Positions 34,967-46,170 of a stretch of 64,000 nucleotides of DNA are shown here, piece by piece (position 1 is the stretch's first letter; every line of letters begins with the position of its first letter). The stretch comes from Sodiomyces alkalinus F11 (taxonomy: Eukaryota; Ascomycota; Sordariomycetes; Glomerellales; Plectosphaerellaceae). Location: the NCBI RefSeq assembly GCF_003711515.1, contig NW_021167080.1, positions 5,660,346 to 5,724,345 on the forward strand. The letters are read 5' to 3'. The notes beneath the pieces are model-generated. The model searched no databases and had not been told where the DNA came from. It worked only from the letters and a program-made list of their open reading frames with translations. Both the position numbers and the translations under genes were made by a program.

Positions 34967-36654
34967 CTAGCCTCGTCTCGCGGCCGGGTCGGACCCGACC
35001 TCGGCAACACTCTTGATAGTCGTCTTCAGCGCCGCTCCCACCGCCGAGGATGATTTCTCCCCTCCCCTTGCCTGTCGCCGACGGTTCCAGTCCGCGAGCT
35101 GCATGCAAAGACCCTCCATCGTCGTACAGACCCCGTGGTACCCGATGCCGCCCTCGTGCACGGGTCTCCGGGCGGCCCGGTCGTCGATGATGCAGTTGAT
35201 GGCGCCGTTGAGGCACGGACGCTGCAGCAGATATAGGGGCATGGGCGGCTCGCGGAGGCCGAGGCGCGTCAGCACGGGCACGTGCCACAGCAGCAGGCAC
35301 CACCCCTCGATGACGGTCGCCAGGGCCAGCAGCAACACCGGCGGCGGGTAGTGCACCGCGGGGCTCGGGTCGCAGACGGTGCGCAGGGCGGTGTAGAAGT
35401 CGGCGAAGCGCGGAGGGGGGCCCTCGTCGGTGACGAGGAAGGGCCGTCCCGCGACGGCATCGGCGTGGGGACCCAGGAGGGCGGCTTCGAGGTCGAGGTG
35501 GGCCAGGGCGACGTTGCCGCCGTGTACCCAGTTCTGAACCCACGGGGCCGAGAAGGTGGGGAATGCGTCCATTGTTAAGACCGGGGTGACGATGACGTCG
35601 GGCGAGGCGCCGTAGATGCCATTGCCCGGGCGGATGACGCCGGTTCGCAGGGCTGTCCCGGGGCCGCCGCTACCTCTACCGCCGCCACTACCTCCACCAC
35701 TACCACCACGGGCATCGGCTGCGCAGACGAGCCGCTCGGCTTCGGCCTTGCTGCGGGCATAGTTGGCAAAGAACTCCTCGTGGCGGCGGAGCGGGGCGAA
35801 AAAGTCGTCCTCGGTCATGGTTTGGACGTAGTTGGTCGGCCAGCGAGACCAGGGGGCGTTGAACCACGTGACGGGCCGTAGGCTGGTGCTGCAACTCGAG
35901 GTGGCGATCAGGACGTCTGCGCCGGCGCGTTGGGACGCAGCGAGGACGTGCGCGGTGCCCGTCACGTTCACTCTGGCACAGCGGTCGTAGACGAGGGGGC
36001 TACGCTCCGAGGGCCGGATGACGGCGGCAGTGTGGAACACGGTTAGAGGCAGGCCCCCGACGGAAGGATCCCAGGGTTTGGCAAATGCGGCTTGGGTGGA
36101 GGATTCCGAGGTGATGTCGGCTTGGACGAAATCGACGTGGGCGGCCGAGCCGGCGAGAAGCTCCTCGCGGACGGGTGGCCGGGCGTCGACGATGCGAATG
36201 GAGGAAGGCGGTTGTCCGCGCTGGAGGAGTTGGAGGACGATATAACCCCCAACTAGACCTGTTCGTTACAAGGACAGCGCATGTGAGCCAAAAACCGGCG
36301 AAATAAACTCATTGATACTTTTTGATATTTTCTCCCCGTGTCTCGGGTTGTTGTATCTGGGGTAAAGTACTAAAGCGCAAGCTTACCCGAACCGCCAACG
36401 ACGATGTATCGCCTCTCTCGCTTAGGCGGGAGATGAGGCTTCCAGTCGCATGGGGCTTCCTCGACGCGACGGTAGACCCTCTTGATATCCTCCTCAAGCC
36501 ACGGTCCCTTGGTCAGCTTGAGGAGATCCGGATGCGTGGTACTCATGGCATGGTTCACTTTCCATGCCCAGAGCAGGAGGAACAGGGCCACGGATGCCAT
36601 AATAGTTGCGACGGGATTCTGGGCTGCCCAGGTGCCAACGCTGAGGTGCTCCAT
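34967..36654 (-). CDS. 3-beta-HSD/NAD-epimerase family dehydrogenase, membrane anchored
   Basis: Exons 36654..36387 and 36258..34967 give about 519 residues. The intron has donor GTAAGC and acceptor CAG, and splicing completes the NAD-binding loop VVGGSGLVGGY (residues 85-95). An N-terminal membrane segment (IMASVALFLLLWAW, 18-31) precedes the Rossmann fold. The catalytic pair is Y256xxxK260 (YARSK). Further segments are FHTAAVIRPSERS, RPGNGIYGASPDV and NWVHGGNVALAHLDLE. These fit the 3-beta-hydroxysteroid dehydrogenase family, which includes sterol 4-alpha-carboxylate decarboxylase Erg26 and its many fungal paralogues. The long N-terminal anchor and extended C-terminus suggest a paralogue rather than Erg26 itself. 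A Gly/Ser-rich insert (about 273-290) follows the catalytic helix. Substrate unknown. Confidence 0.85.
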
Positions 36655-38067
36655 GAGTGTGGCAGTAAGACGGACAGACTGGGAAACGACGGGTATATTC
36701 GATGCCGATATAATATATAGTGTTTATAATAAGCTTCAAGGAGAGAAAATCGAATTGACCAGGGGCATCGGACAAGACGGTGAAAAAGAAAGAGGAAGAA
36801 GAAAGAAGCAGATATATATGTAGAACAGTCCGACTTTCCAGTTCTTCATCATGTGGTCGATTCCTGGTTCTGCGAGGTATTATGACGTGAGGGACGTAGG
36901 GACTTGAGGGACAGACGAAGCAAGATGTCGTCTGTGCCCTAGGACGACAGAACGTACCTTAGACGAAAGATGCATCGGGATCTTCCACGGAAGAGATGAG
37001 AGATGGGAAAGAGATGATCCTTGAGTGAGGTGGATAAAGGTACAGTAGAAACGTGGGGTTGTTGCAGTACCCCACTTCACTTGTATCTACTACCTTATCT
37101 AATACCTGCCACTGCACGTTCAAGTTCCGTACTTTGTACTTATATAGTACGAACGAAGTAAACGAAGACGAGGAAACGATACCAAGACGCGAGACGCGAC
37201 CATGATCATTTGAAAACGCGGTCAACGCCCTGTCAAAAGCCGTGAAACATACATGCGACATGGCTCCATTTGATACGGCTTGAGCTGTATCTGTGGAGGG
37301 CAAGTACGCTGTAAGAGTGGGTTCTACGCATGGCGGCATGACAGGACAGTGCTTGCATCTGGCTCACGGATGGCCTTTATTCGCATGATAGGACAACCTA
37401 CAGGCACAACGATATCGAGATTCTCGAGATTCCCCGTAGCTATCGGCAGAACGGTATCACATATTGCCATGATGGTTTGGTGTCCCCAAAAGGTACGTTG
37501 TACTCACTCCGTCAAGCCCACAACTTGTTGAGCCCCTGACAATGGGCTAGTGCGACAAGTCGGCTCCCCGGCTGCGCGACTGCTTCAGAGTGATCAAGCT
37601 AGGTCTTGGCATTCTCATGCCGCTGAGGTCAGCCACAGCCGACAATGGCGATATTGGTCAAGGCCCATGCCAACCTTAGAGGTGATTCGGAACCTCGATT
37701 GACATTGACCAGAAGTTATGTCTTTTTTTTCCTTTTTTTTTTCCTTTTCTTTTCTTCCACAGATAAAAGACACCCAGCTGGCCAGGAAGATGCGCCAGGG
37801 TTTGATGGTTACCGTATGAAGTTGATGTTATGATAATGAAAGCGATATACAGAACAGACGCAGCGTAGCCAATGTATCCCCGGCACCGAGGAAGCGGGTC
37901 CAAATGCTTGCGGGTCGCATGCAAAGTGTGCCATGAAATGAGACGGTGCGGGCGAAAGAAGTCGGGAAATGAAGGCAATCACAAAACGCAGCCCGCAGAA
38001 TGCAGAACGAATTATTAAGACGGTGAAACACATTGACAGTCGTCTTCTTTTGCAACACGTTTGTTGT

Positions 38068-38081
38068 CTAAGGTACCTTAG
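38068..38081. repeat. Perfect palindrome CTAAGGTACCTTAG
   Basis: The 14-bp sequence reads the same on both strands. It looks like the complete core of the GGTACCTTA intergenic family. Confidence 0.85.
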
Positions 38082-38237
38082 CCACGCATGTACGCTGTAC
38101 GTAACTCGGCCGAAACGCATTCTTCCGTTCACGTGGCGGAGCAAAGAAGAAGAAGAAAAAAAAAAACGGAAAGGAGGACTTTGGCAACCCTATAAACCCT
38201 ACGGGATAAGAAAAGAGAATCTGTTAGGATAGGCAAT

Positions 38238-38264
38238 GTACCTTACCTTACCTTATGTACCTTA
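38238..38264. repeat. CCTTA tandem repeat
   Basis: GTA followed by three CCTTA units, then TGTACCTTAT; one-directional repetition of the palindrome half-site. Confidence 0.75.
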
Positions 38265-38940
38265 TAGAAAAGGATGGTGCAGATGCCTGGAAATTGACGG
38301 AATGTTTTGGATTCAACTCTTGGCTCTTCGGAGAGAACGACCCGACGATATCTCCGTTCCATTCTCGCAAGTTACAACGTATGGTACAGATTACAAAGTA
38401 TATGTACTTCTGAAACGGCCTGCCAAGACGGCCAAGAGAGAAGCCCGGACCTTAACCCTCTCGTTTGCCAATCCCATTTGCTATCTTCGAGCTCTTCACT
38501 CGGCGTTACGGCGAGATAGCGTCATGATGTGAGCCACTCCCTGGTGGATCCCAGTCACCCGCAACACAAACACCGACTAAAGTTGTAACTCTCGACAGGC
38601 TCTTCCTCCGGTCGCGATTGCCATGACACCGGGACTATTGCCCTACTATTGCTAGACGACACTACCTGAGGGGAAAGAGAAAGAGGAGGGGGGAGGGGAG
38701 AGCGCAAGAAGAGGGAAGGGCCTAACGAGTTCCTGAACGCTAAATGAGATGAGCTCATTGTAGTCGGTCACAAGGCCAGGTACGGACACCTAAAGCACTG
38801 GTACCTTACAGCTGGTGCCTCGGAAGGTTGGGAAGATCACACCTGCCTGCCATAATAATAAACCAGAATCGTCACCCGCTTCCGGTTGTAGCTGCCTCCC
38901 TCTGGTCTCCGCGAAGAGCTTGCATCCTTCCATAGAGCGT

Positions 38941-38995
38941 AAGTACCTAGGTAAGTACCGATACCTCAGGTACCTTAACTTCCGTACCTTACCTG
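38941..38995. repeat. GGTACC/CCTTA palindrome cluster upstream of DUF7707 gene
   Basis: AAGTACCTAGGTAAGTACC, CTCAGGTACCTTAA and CCGTACCTTACCTG follow in succession about 280-330 bp before the DUF7707 start. Confidence 0.75.
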
Positions 38996-39271
38996 CCTTT
39001 GTGCCTTGTTGGCCAAGGTTACCTTAGCCAGCCAGCCAGCCTACGGTACTTTTCCCGCCCGAACTCTCTTTATTTTTGTTTTTATTCTTCCCTTTTTCCC
39101 TTCTCTTTTTCTTCTCTCTTAAAACCACCTCGACCTTATTAGCAGACCGTACCCGAAGCATCTCCCCCTAATCCCTACAACGCACGCTTTTCGCAACAGA
39201 ATTATTGCGGTGCACCTCACTTCCGCTCGTCTTTTCCCCACCACTTCACCGGATTCCCGTCACCGTCCACA

Positions 39272-40076
39272 ATGCCCACCCTCGCAACCGTTGCCCTGGC
39301 CCTTGTGGCCGCGAGCAGCCTCGTCTCCGCCCAGCGCAAGGTCTACACCAACGAAGACCTCGCCAGCGTTGATGCCATCGACATTGGCACTCGGAGTAAG
39401 TTCCTTCTTCTTCTTCTTCTTCGCTCACGGGCCTCCGGCGATTTAGTGACGACGCAAATTCGATTTACTGACCGACCTGTTCTATCTTTGTAGACGCTTG
39501 GTGCCAGGGCCAGAGGAATGTCTGCACTCGGCTCTGCGACAATGCCGTCACCAACGACTGCTCCACGGTGAGATGACGGATACCCACCCCGCTATTCATG
39601 TTGCTGCATGTTAAGACGGACCTGTCGTGGCGCTAATCAAGTCTCGTGTTCTTTTTCTCCTTATTTAGTCCACTCTCGATTACGACTGCCAATGCAGCAA
39701 CGGCACTGCCCCCGGTCTTGAATACTACCGATCCTCCATGCCCAGCTTCATCTGCAATGCTGTCTTCGAGGAGTGCATCATTGCCAATGTAGGCAACGCC
39801 CGCGGCCAGCAGCAGTGTGAGGACGACCGCGACGCTGCCTGCGATCCCGATGAGCTCCTCGATGCCTTCACCGAGAATACTTCTACCGCCGCCGAAGCCC
39901 CCGCCGCCACCACGAGCCCCACCGCGTCAGCCACCTCCGTCGCTGACGCCTCGCAGACCGAGGACCCCGAGCCTACTGCCGAGGCAGACGACGATGACAG
40001 CTTCGCCGCCCCTACCGCCGCCCCTGTTGTCGGCGCCGCCGCTCTGGCCATTGCTGTCTTTGCCTACCTGGTTTAA
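39272..40076 (+). CDS. DUF7707-type secreted GPI-anchored cysteine-rich protein
   Basis: Three exons: 39272..39395, 39494..39567 and 39669..40076, giving 201 residues. Introns have donors GTAAGT and GTGAGA and both acceptors are TAG. The signal peptide is MPTLATVALALVAASSLVSA. The mature domain carries paired cysteines: WCQGQRNVCTRLCDN, NDCST, YDCQCSNGTAP and SFICNAVFEECI, then QQCED and AACDP. This matches the small DUF7707 domain of ascomycete surface proteins. A Ser/Thr/Ala/Pro-rich stalk follows, then a hydrophobic tail (AAPVVGAAALAIAVFAYLV), the usual signal for a GPI anchor. It is likely a cell-wall or plasma-membrane surface protein of unknown role. Confidence 0.85.
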
Positions 40077-40991
40077 AGGGGAAGGCGGGCACTATCTCTC
40101 GAGCTAGTCATTCAGCGGCCCAGCGAGCGCCTGTTGCGTCCCCTAGCGGATCCTTAATCTTCACTTCTCTTGTATTCACCTTCTCTATTTACGTGCCTCG
40201 GCTGGCCGCGCCGGCTCATTCGGCGTTCTGTGCGCCTTAATCGACGACGCTTTTTTTTTGAGAGAGAGAGAGAGAGAAATAGGGGGGGGGATCACGACGA
40301 GATGGATGTTCCCACGAGAACGAAGACGCCGGCGGAGAAAGGAGTTGGGATGTAAGGTGGTCCCGGGAGGATGAGAGATGAGAGACGGTCACATGGTTTG
40401 ACTGACAGGGAACAGTAGTGGAATTCTTTTTTGAGCGAATGAAATGGGGTTTCTTTTCTTTTTCCTCGCCCCCCCGAATTCTACCTTTTTTGACAGCCCT
40501 TGCTTTGTCCGAAAGCAAACATCATCAGCCCCGTGTTCTTTGATCCCTCGCGATCCCTTTGACTTGCCACAACCAGAAACAATGGCACAATGCCACGCCG
40601 GATCAGACTGCCAAAGGGGTACTCATCTTGGACAGAACAATGACCATGTCCAATCTTCGTTTCTGGACATGTCTGGACATGTCGAGTGCGTGGAACGCAA
40701 CAGGCGGATTGAAACGGGGACTTCGTTTCTGTGGCCCGTCCTCGGTTCTGTATCTGTATCTTGCACACTGTTCCGTTACACTCGCACCTGACGATGAACA
40801 ACTCGACACATGTTCCGCCTCGGTCCGTTCCTATAAGTATCGGGCTGTTATGCCGGAAGTCTGGCTTCTCTCGACTCATGAGAGGTTAACAAGCGACAGA
40901 AACAGCCTACTAACAACAGAATTTATCCGACTCGACAACCATACCAAAGACAAAGAACAAGAACCTACAACACAGAGAGTGACTAGGCGAA
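40077..40991. other. Intergenic, DUF7707 to amidoligase
   Basis: A (GA)n run (40260-40277) followed by a G run lies in the DUF7707 3' region. No gene is supported. Confidence 0.6.
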
Positions 40992-42977
40992 ATGAATATC
41001 GACGCTAGTGAACAGGTAAGTGGCCCTCCCGGTGAGAAGCCTCTTGCTACCGCGTCCAGACAGTCCTCGTCCGAGCCGAACCTGGAGGACGAGCCCGCCG
41101 CCCCGGGGGAACACGGCGTTTGTAACCCACCAGCCATAAAGCCCGCAGGTATCTCCTTCGGTGTCGAGCTCGAGTTCGTCGTGGCCTGGGTGTACGAAGA
41201 CGAGCCGGATCCCGACCAAGATATCGCCGACAAGCTGGCCCCTCTGCTTCGCATCCCCCGGGAGATGGGGTCCTCGTTTGCGCGGCACCTACATATCCGG
41301 AGACAACTGACGAAAGCCTTGGTCGAGGTCGGCCTTCCCGTCGAAGGGGGAGAGGGCTATGCCCCGGGCTCAATTCAACAGCGCCAGGCAGGCGTTGGAT
41401 GCACCTCGGCCTTCTCCATCACGCATGACTTCTCGATTCACGAATATCAATCCAGTGCCGGCTACCAATATTGCGGTATAGAGCTGATCAGCCCCGCTAT
41501 GTGGGACAAGGACAACAGCTTCGACCTGATCCGTCTCGCACTCACGACCATGACGTCGTCATTCCGCTGCCGCGTCAACTCGACCTGCGGCTTCCACGTG
41601 CACATCGGGGTGGGACTCGGCCGGCATATCGATGCACGCACGGTGCGCAAACTGGGCGCCTTCATTTGGGCGGCCAGCCCGCTGCTGAGCGTGCTGCACC
41701 CGCCTCATAGGACGAACCACATGTACAGCCGCAGCCTCCGCCGGTACAACATCAGCCGCCTCGGCAGTGGCGACCCGCAAGCGGTTGCCCGCTCGTGGGG
41801 CGAGTTGAACGACGTCGACCAGGCGATGGCCCGTTTCTCTGGGCGGGATCGCTGGGTGGGCGAGCCGTACAATATCGCGGATGACGACTTGCTGAAGAAG
41901 ATCCGTCGGTACGTGAGGGCGGCCCGGGGCACGCTGGGTATACATGAGCTAACGGACTTGGCCATCAGAGCCGAGATGGGAGAAGACATTTCGTTCCGAG
42001 AGCTTGGAGAGCCGGCGCGACATGGTCAGAACAGACGCCACATGACGTCTCCTTCTTCGAATTGCGAGGAGGAGGAGAACGAGAAGGAGGAGGACAAAGA
42101 GCTACGGCGACGATACGGCCCTCCCAAGGTCGATATCCAAACTCCGGCAGGTGGCACGGCCAAGGCCAAAACGTACGAGACGGGACCACTGGCTCCCCCA
42201 CGACCGCGGAAGCCAATTTTCGTGCGCAGTATCCCGCCTGTGCCGCTCCGCCAGTGGAAGACGGAAGATGACAAGGACCATTCCAACGCCAACCTGCGCG
42301 AGGGTGAGGGTGAGGGTGAGGGTGACAGCGACGGGGACGGGGACGGGGACTCTTCGTACCAAGACTCGGAAAACGGGGACGGGCAGTTGGACCCGCCGAG
42401 GCGACAGGACGTCATGTCCGGGGTGGCGACGCTGCTGGGGGCGGACTTCTCGGCCGGCCTGGTCGGGACGCTGCTGTGCAACCTGGGGAACACCAAGTCG
42501 GCGGCATACAACCTGGCGTCGTACCGGTTGCTCTCGTACCATAGGGGCGGGGGGCGGGACTCGGAGCTGGCGGACGACGAGGACACGATGCAGGACGAGT
42601 CCCCGCGGCGCACGACGGTGGAGATACGCGAGGCGGCGGGCACGTTGCGGCCGGAGTGGATGACGACGTGGGCGCGCGTGTGGTGCGGGATTCTGCGGTG
42701 GTGCCGGGATGCGAGCGAGGTGGACTTCCTCGCGGTCATGCGGCTGCTGGCGTGGGCGCAGGAGGAGGGGGGGCAGTACGACGTGGTGGACCTGCTGGTC
42801 GACCTTGGCATGCCGGAGCAGGCTCGGGCGTGCGAGGCGCGGCTGCGCAATGGGGAGAATGAGCGGATGGAGCAGGAGGATCTTCCGGATCCGGATTTGA
42901 AGGACTTGGAGTTTGGGGGGGTTGGGAGGACGGGGACCACGAATGATGGCGAGAGGATGCGGATTACCATTGAGTAA
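40992..42977 (+). CDS. Putative amidoligase-family enzyme (COOH-NH2 ligase, GS-like fold)
   Basis: One exon, 661 residues. Fungal members of the Amidoligase_2 family have a glutamine-synthetase-like fold predicted to join carboxyl and amine groups using ATP. Visible motifs in order are ISFGVELEF (54-62), the paired acidic residues expected for metal/ATP; SITHDFSI (142-149); YCGIELISP (160-168); and STCGFHVHIGVGLG (197-210). Further on, HMYSRSLRRYNISRL is followed by a disordered acidic insert of about 355-470 with EGEGEGEGD and DGDGDGD runs. The C-terminal motif is VEIREAAGTL (543-552), where family members usually have an R-x-H before GTL; here the His is Ala. The substrate is unknown. A GTAAGT at 41016 could be a donor, but no phase-compatible acceptor was found. 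Confidence 0.82.
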   Translation: MNIDASEQVSGPPGEKPLATASRQSSSEPNLEDEPAAPGEHGVCNPPAIKPAGISFGVELEFVVAWVYEDEPDPDQDIADKLAPLLRIPREMGSSFARHLHIRRQLTKALVEVGLPVEGGEGYAPGSIQQRQAGVGCTSAFSITHDFSIHEYQSSAGYQYCGIELISPAMWDKDNSFDLIRLALTTMTSSFRCRVNSTCGFHVHIGVGLGRHIDARTVRKLGAFIWAASPLLSVLHPPHRTNHMYSRSLRRYNISRLGSGDPQAVARSWGELNDVDQAMARFSGRDRWVGEPYNIADDDLLKKIRRYVRAARGTLGIHELTDLAIRAEMGEDISFRELGEPARHGQNRRHMTSPSSNCEEEENEKEEDKELRRRYGPPKVDIQTPAGGTAKAKTYETGPLAPPRPRKPIFVRSIPPVPLRQWKTEDDKDHSNANLREGEGEGEGDSDGDGDGDSSYQDSENGDGQLDPPRRQDVMSGVATLLGADFSAGLVGTLLCNLGNTKSAAYNLASYRLLSYHRGGGRDSELADDEDTMQDESPRRTTVEIREAAGTLRPEWMTTWARVWCGILRWCRDASEVDFLAVMRLLAWAQEEGGQYDVVDLLVDLGMPEQARACEARLRNGENERMEQEDLPDPDLKDLEFGGVGRTGTTNDGERMRITIE

Positions 42978-43809
42978 GGTGAGTTTTTCCCCTGAGGTGA
43001 GTTTTTCCCCCTTTTCTGTTCGGCTCTGGCTTTTCTTTTTTTTTTCCTTCTTTTTCTTGGAATTTGGCACAGCATACAGGACATAACATATACGACAACA
43101 TACGAAGAACAAACGTATTCTAGCTGGTTATGACAAAAGGTAAGCGAAGTGAAGCAATAGAACAATGAGATTATGGTAAGAACCTCTCAACAAGATGATG
43201 TTTAGACTCGAAGATATGAGTGACCGACATACAGTGAAAAAGAATATACGGCGTGTCTTCTATGATTTTATTCGATCATGTAAGTACTCTCTCTGTCATG
43301 GATCAGTCCACAACGCGGTGGGATGCATGTTCGTTTCGTCGCTCGATGTGGGATCGTCTCAGGGCCACCACAGCAGAGAGAGAAGACGCTGGATGACCTT
43401 GGTCAAGTTCAATGCTCGAGGGACCAACAAAGAGAACTAGGGAAGCTGGCTTTATTCAGTATGTCTCGTAAACCGGAACAATACCAATGTATTCTCATTG
43501 TCAGAAGTCGGACATCTTCTGTTCTGAACAAGGCCGCATGGGATAAAGGGCGAGGACAAAAGGCTATTGAACAGAAGGGCGCGGGACAGGCCGGCTTCTT
43601 GTCATCTGTGCTCATCCCAGAGAATATATATACGAAAGAATGCCAGGCAGTCGGACTTCCTTCACCCTACCGTCATATTCTTCCCCAAGGTGGTAGGTAT
43701 GAGAATCTCCCCATATCGACTAACAAAGCAAAACAGAAGAATATCTGGGCATCTCGAATTTATGAGCCCCAACCCGGAACCTCCAGCGATCCGTCATCAT
43801 CTGGCCATA
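42978..43809. other. Intergenic, amidoligase to unknown gene
   Basis: GGTGAGTTTTTCCCC occurs twice (42978-42992 and 42996-43010) directly after the amidoligase stop. The rest may include the 5' UTR or an unplaced upstream exon of the next gene. No separate gene is supported. Confidence 0.55.
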
Positions 43810-44880
43810 ATGAATTTAGAGACAGCAAGTACGCTTGCGACACAGAATCCGAGCTGCCGCGAAGGGAGGTCGGTGTCTTCTGCCATACTATCACCACCAC
43901 CACCACCACCACCACCATCCCTGGTCGACCAAATCGCTAACCTCCCCAACGAGCTAAAACACCAGGTCATCGCCGACGCCCTATGCACACAACGCTGCGT
44001 CCTCGGGGTCTTCCTCCCTGAATGGGATCTCTGCACCAACGACCCGTGTCGCCGGGCGCTGGACGAGCTCTACGGCCTTCAGCGCATCGAGACGTACCGG
44101 AAAAGCGACGGCTCCCGGGTCGTTCTCTCCGAGCACCAGCATGTATGGGGAGACTTCTTGCTCCCGGGGGCGACGACGACGCCCATTATGATGGAAATCC
44201 GGCGCCGCTGGCCTGGGGCTTTTGACGTGGGGTTGGTAGACGCGCTGCGTCGAAGTTCTTCCGTCTTTGTTCCCCCTTTGATTTCCCCTCATGCTCATCA
44301 ACCTACCTTGTCTACTCGGACTAATCGGGCGGTACAGAGACACACTACCTTGGTGGGAGGAGACGAACGTGGCCGGGCCGTTCGCGAGATGGACGGCACG
44401 CTGGGGAAGTTGCCGACGTTCCCTCTGCGCGTCATGGTCCCCGGCTACCTCGGGACCCGCGCCGTAGACACGACGGATTGGGATGGTAACGACGGCATGG
44501 CGTGGCTAGAGGCTTCATCATCCCTGGGTGACAACATGGAGACCATGTTCCTCGACCTGCGTGGTTGCGCGACAGGCGACGTGTCCGTGTCTTCGGTTGT
44601 GCAGTTTGCGCGGGAGTTGAGGGGCGTCGGGGTGAGTCTCCGGCGGCTTGTTGTCGCTGGGTTGCGGACGGGGTCCAGGGCGTTTGCCGGCGGCGTTGGT
44701 GGAAGAGGAGGCCTCTCTGGCACGGGCACAGCCGAGATGGAGATGGAGGGAATGTTGAGCCCCGAGGGGGAGCTGGTGCTTGTCGACCAAAGGAGTGTTT
44801 GGCTTGACTGGGATTTCTGGGAGCAGGAGGCTGCCGAGGCGGGACTCTATCCTCTGCATTCGCCCTGGTCAACCACCTAG
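43810..44880 (+). CDS. Hypothetical protein with an F-box-like N-terminus
   Basis: Not recognised with confidence. The frame is open from before 43567, but the credible ATGs are 43699, 43762 and 43810. I chose 43810 (A at -3), which gives 356 residues. A proline run (PPPPPPPP) encoded by a (CAC)n microsatellite precedes LVDQIANLPNELKHQVIADAL, a segment like the first helix of F-box or F-box-like proteins of ascomycetes. A tryptophan-rich C-terminus (SVWLDWDFWEQEA) follows. The segment 44236..44337 (GTAGAC, CTAAT branch-like, GTACAG) looks like a 102-nt intron whose removal keeps frame. Both readings are therefore possible, and without it the protein is 322 residues. Confidence 0.6.
   Translation: MNLETASTLATQNPSCREGRSVSSAILSPPPPPPPPSLVDQIANLPNELKHQVIADALCTQRCVLGVFLPEWDLCTNDPCRRALDELYGLQRIETYRKSDGSRVVLSEHQHVWGDFLLPGATTTPIMMEIRRRWPGAFDVGLVDALRRSSSVFVPPLISPHAHQPTLSTRTNRAVQRHTTLVGGDERGRAVREMDGTLGKLPTFPLRVMVPGYLGTRAVDTTDWDGNDGMAWLEASSSLGDNMETMFLDLRGCATGDVSVSSVVQFARELRGVGVSLRRLVVAGLRTGSRAFAGGVGGRGGLSGTGTAEMEMEGMLSPEGELVLVDQRSVWLDWDFWEQEAAEAGLYPLHSPWSTT
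43892..43917. repeat. (CAC)n microsatellite, in coding sequence
   Basis: About eight CAC/ACC triplets encode the proline run of the hypothetical protein. Confidence 0.85.
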
Positions 44881-44947
44881 CAGAGAAGGTAAGTCAAGTC
44901 CAAGATGCTCTCCGCTATATTCCGCCCATTCAATAAAATAATCGTCG

Positions 44948-46139
44948 CTACGTTGCCTCCCTCGTCGAAACAACTCGCTCCCACCACTCGGCCCACTTGA
45001 CAACCTTCCCCTCCCTCCTCGCCTCCTCAGCCGCGAAGACCAGGGCGTGACTCCGGATCACCTCCTCCAACGAGCAGCCGATGAACCCAGCCTGCGCCCT
45101 CGCCACGTCCCACCCCTCGTTCTTGACCTTGTCGACGGCGGCCACAAACTGCCTGGCCAGACCGAGGTCGCCACCGCCGTGGCCCGAGTCCTCCTGCTTG
45201 GGGTGGTACGTCTTCGTTTCGCCCGTGACAAAGTCCTCGACCGTGATGGTGCGGGAATCGGCGTACACCTCCCCGTCCGTCCCGTAGACGTGGGTGTATC
45301 GCTCGCAGATCTTCTTGGTAGACGCCGCCATGTGCAGCGTGGCCTGCTTGGCCAGTTTCTTCCTCCCCTTCGTCCCTCCCTCATTTTCGTCCTTTTGCTC
45401 GTCCGCGTCGTCGTCGTCCCAGGTCAGTGTAACGAACTGGTCGTCGCACACATCGTTATCAGCCTCGAACACGCAGCGGCCAAACCAAGGGCGCGCGGCG
45501 ATTTCGGCATCGGGCGTGGTTTCGGCATCGTAGTCCTCCGCAAGCCGCGTCTCGAGGGCCTCCCGGGCCGCGTCGGCGCTCATGACATGCGGCATGTCTT
45601 CGATCTCCGGCAACACAACCTTGACGGGCCAGCCCGTGTTCCCGCTGGCGAGGCCCTGGAGGTGGGGCCCCAGGTAGATGTTCTTGGCGGAGTACTTGCA
45701 GCCCTGGTCGCCGAGCGGGCAGCGCATGCAGTTGGTGGCGGGGCCGGCGGCGGCGGGTTTGCGGGCTTTGCGGTAGGCGAGGAGGGCGCCGGTGGAGGAG
45801 ACGGTGGAGGGGAGGTGGAAGCCGGCTGCTGCGGCGTCAGGCGGGGCGGAGAGGAGCCAGAGGAGCAGGTCGATGTCGTGGCAGCTCTTGGTGAGGAGGC
45901 TCGGGGCGGTGGACGACTCGCGGCGCCAGTGGCCGCGGACGTACGAGTGGGCGAAGTGCCACCAGCCGACGGGCTCGGTGTGCTCGACGGAGAGGACGTC
46001 GCCTATGGCGCGGTCGTGGAGGAGCAGGCGGCGGAGGAAGACGTTGTGGGGGCTGTAGCGGAGGACGTGGCCGATGGAGAAGAGGGCATTGCTGGGCGTC
46101 GTGGGGCGGTGGCCTGTTGAGGTTGGTTGTTGCTGTTGC

Positions 46140-46170
<31 letters not shown>

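Larger units (their letters stand above)
36655..39271. other. 2.6-kb gene-poor region rich in GGTACC palindromes
   Basis: No supported gene. It contains TACTTTGTAC/TAGTACGAACGAAGTA words (37131-37159), a long T run (37722-37760), the 14-bp palindrome CTAAGGTACCTTAG (38068-38081), CCTTA tandem repeats (38238-38264) and a further cluster at 38941-38995. Confidence 0.65.

Noticed and set aside
41016..41147. Possible intron at the start of the amidoligase gene (GTAAGT to GCAG)
   Set aside because: The donor is phase 0 but the acceptor would shift the frame before GISFGVELEF, so the uninterrupted reading is kept.
45047..46120. 357-codon plus-strand frame antisense to the oxidoreductase
   Set aside because: Shadow frame with no domain; the opposite strand has a complete Rossmann fold.
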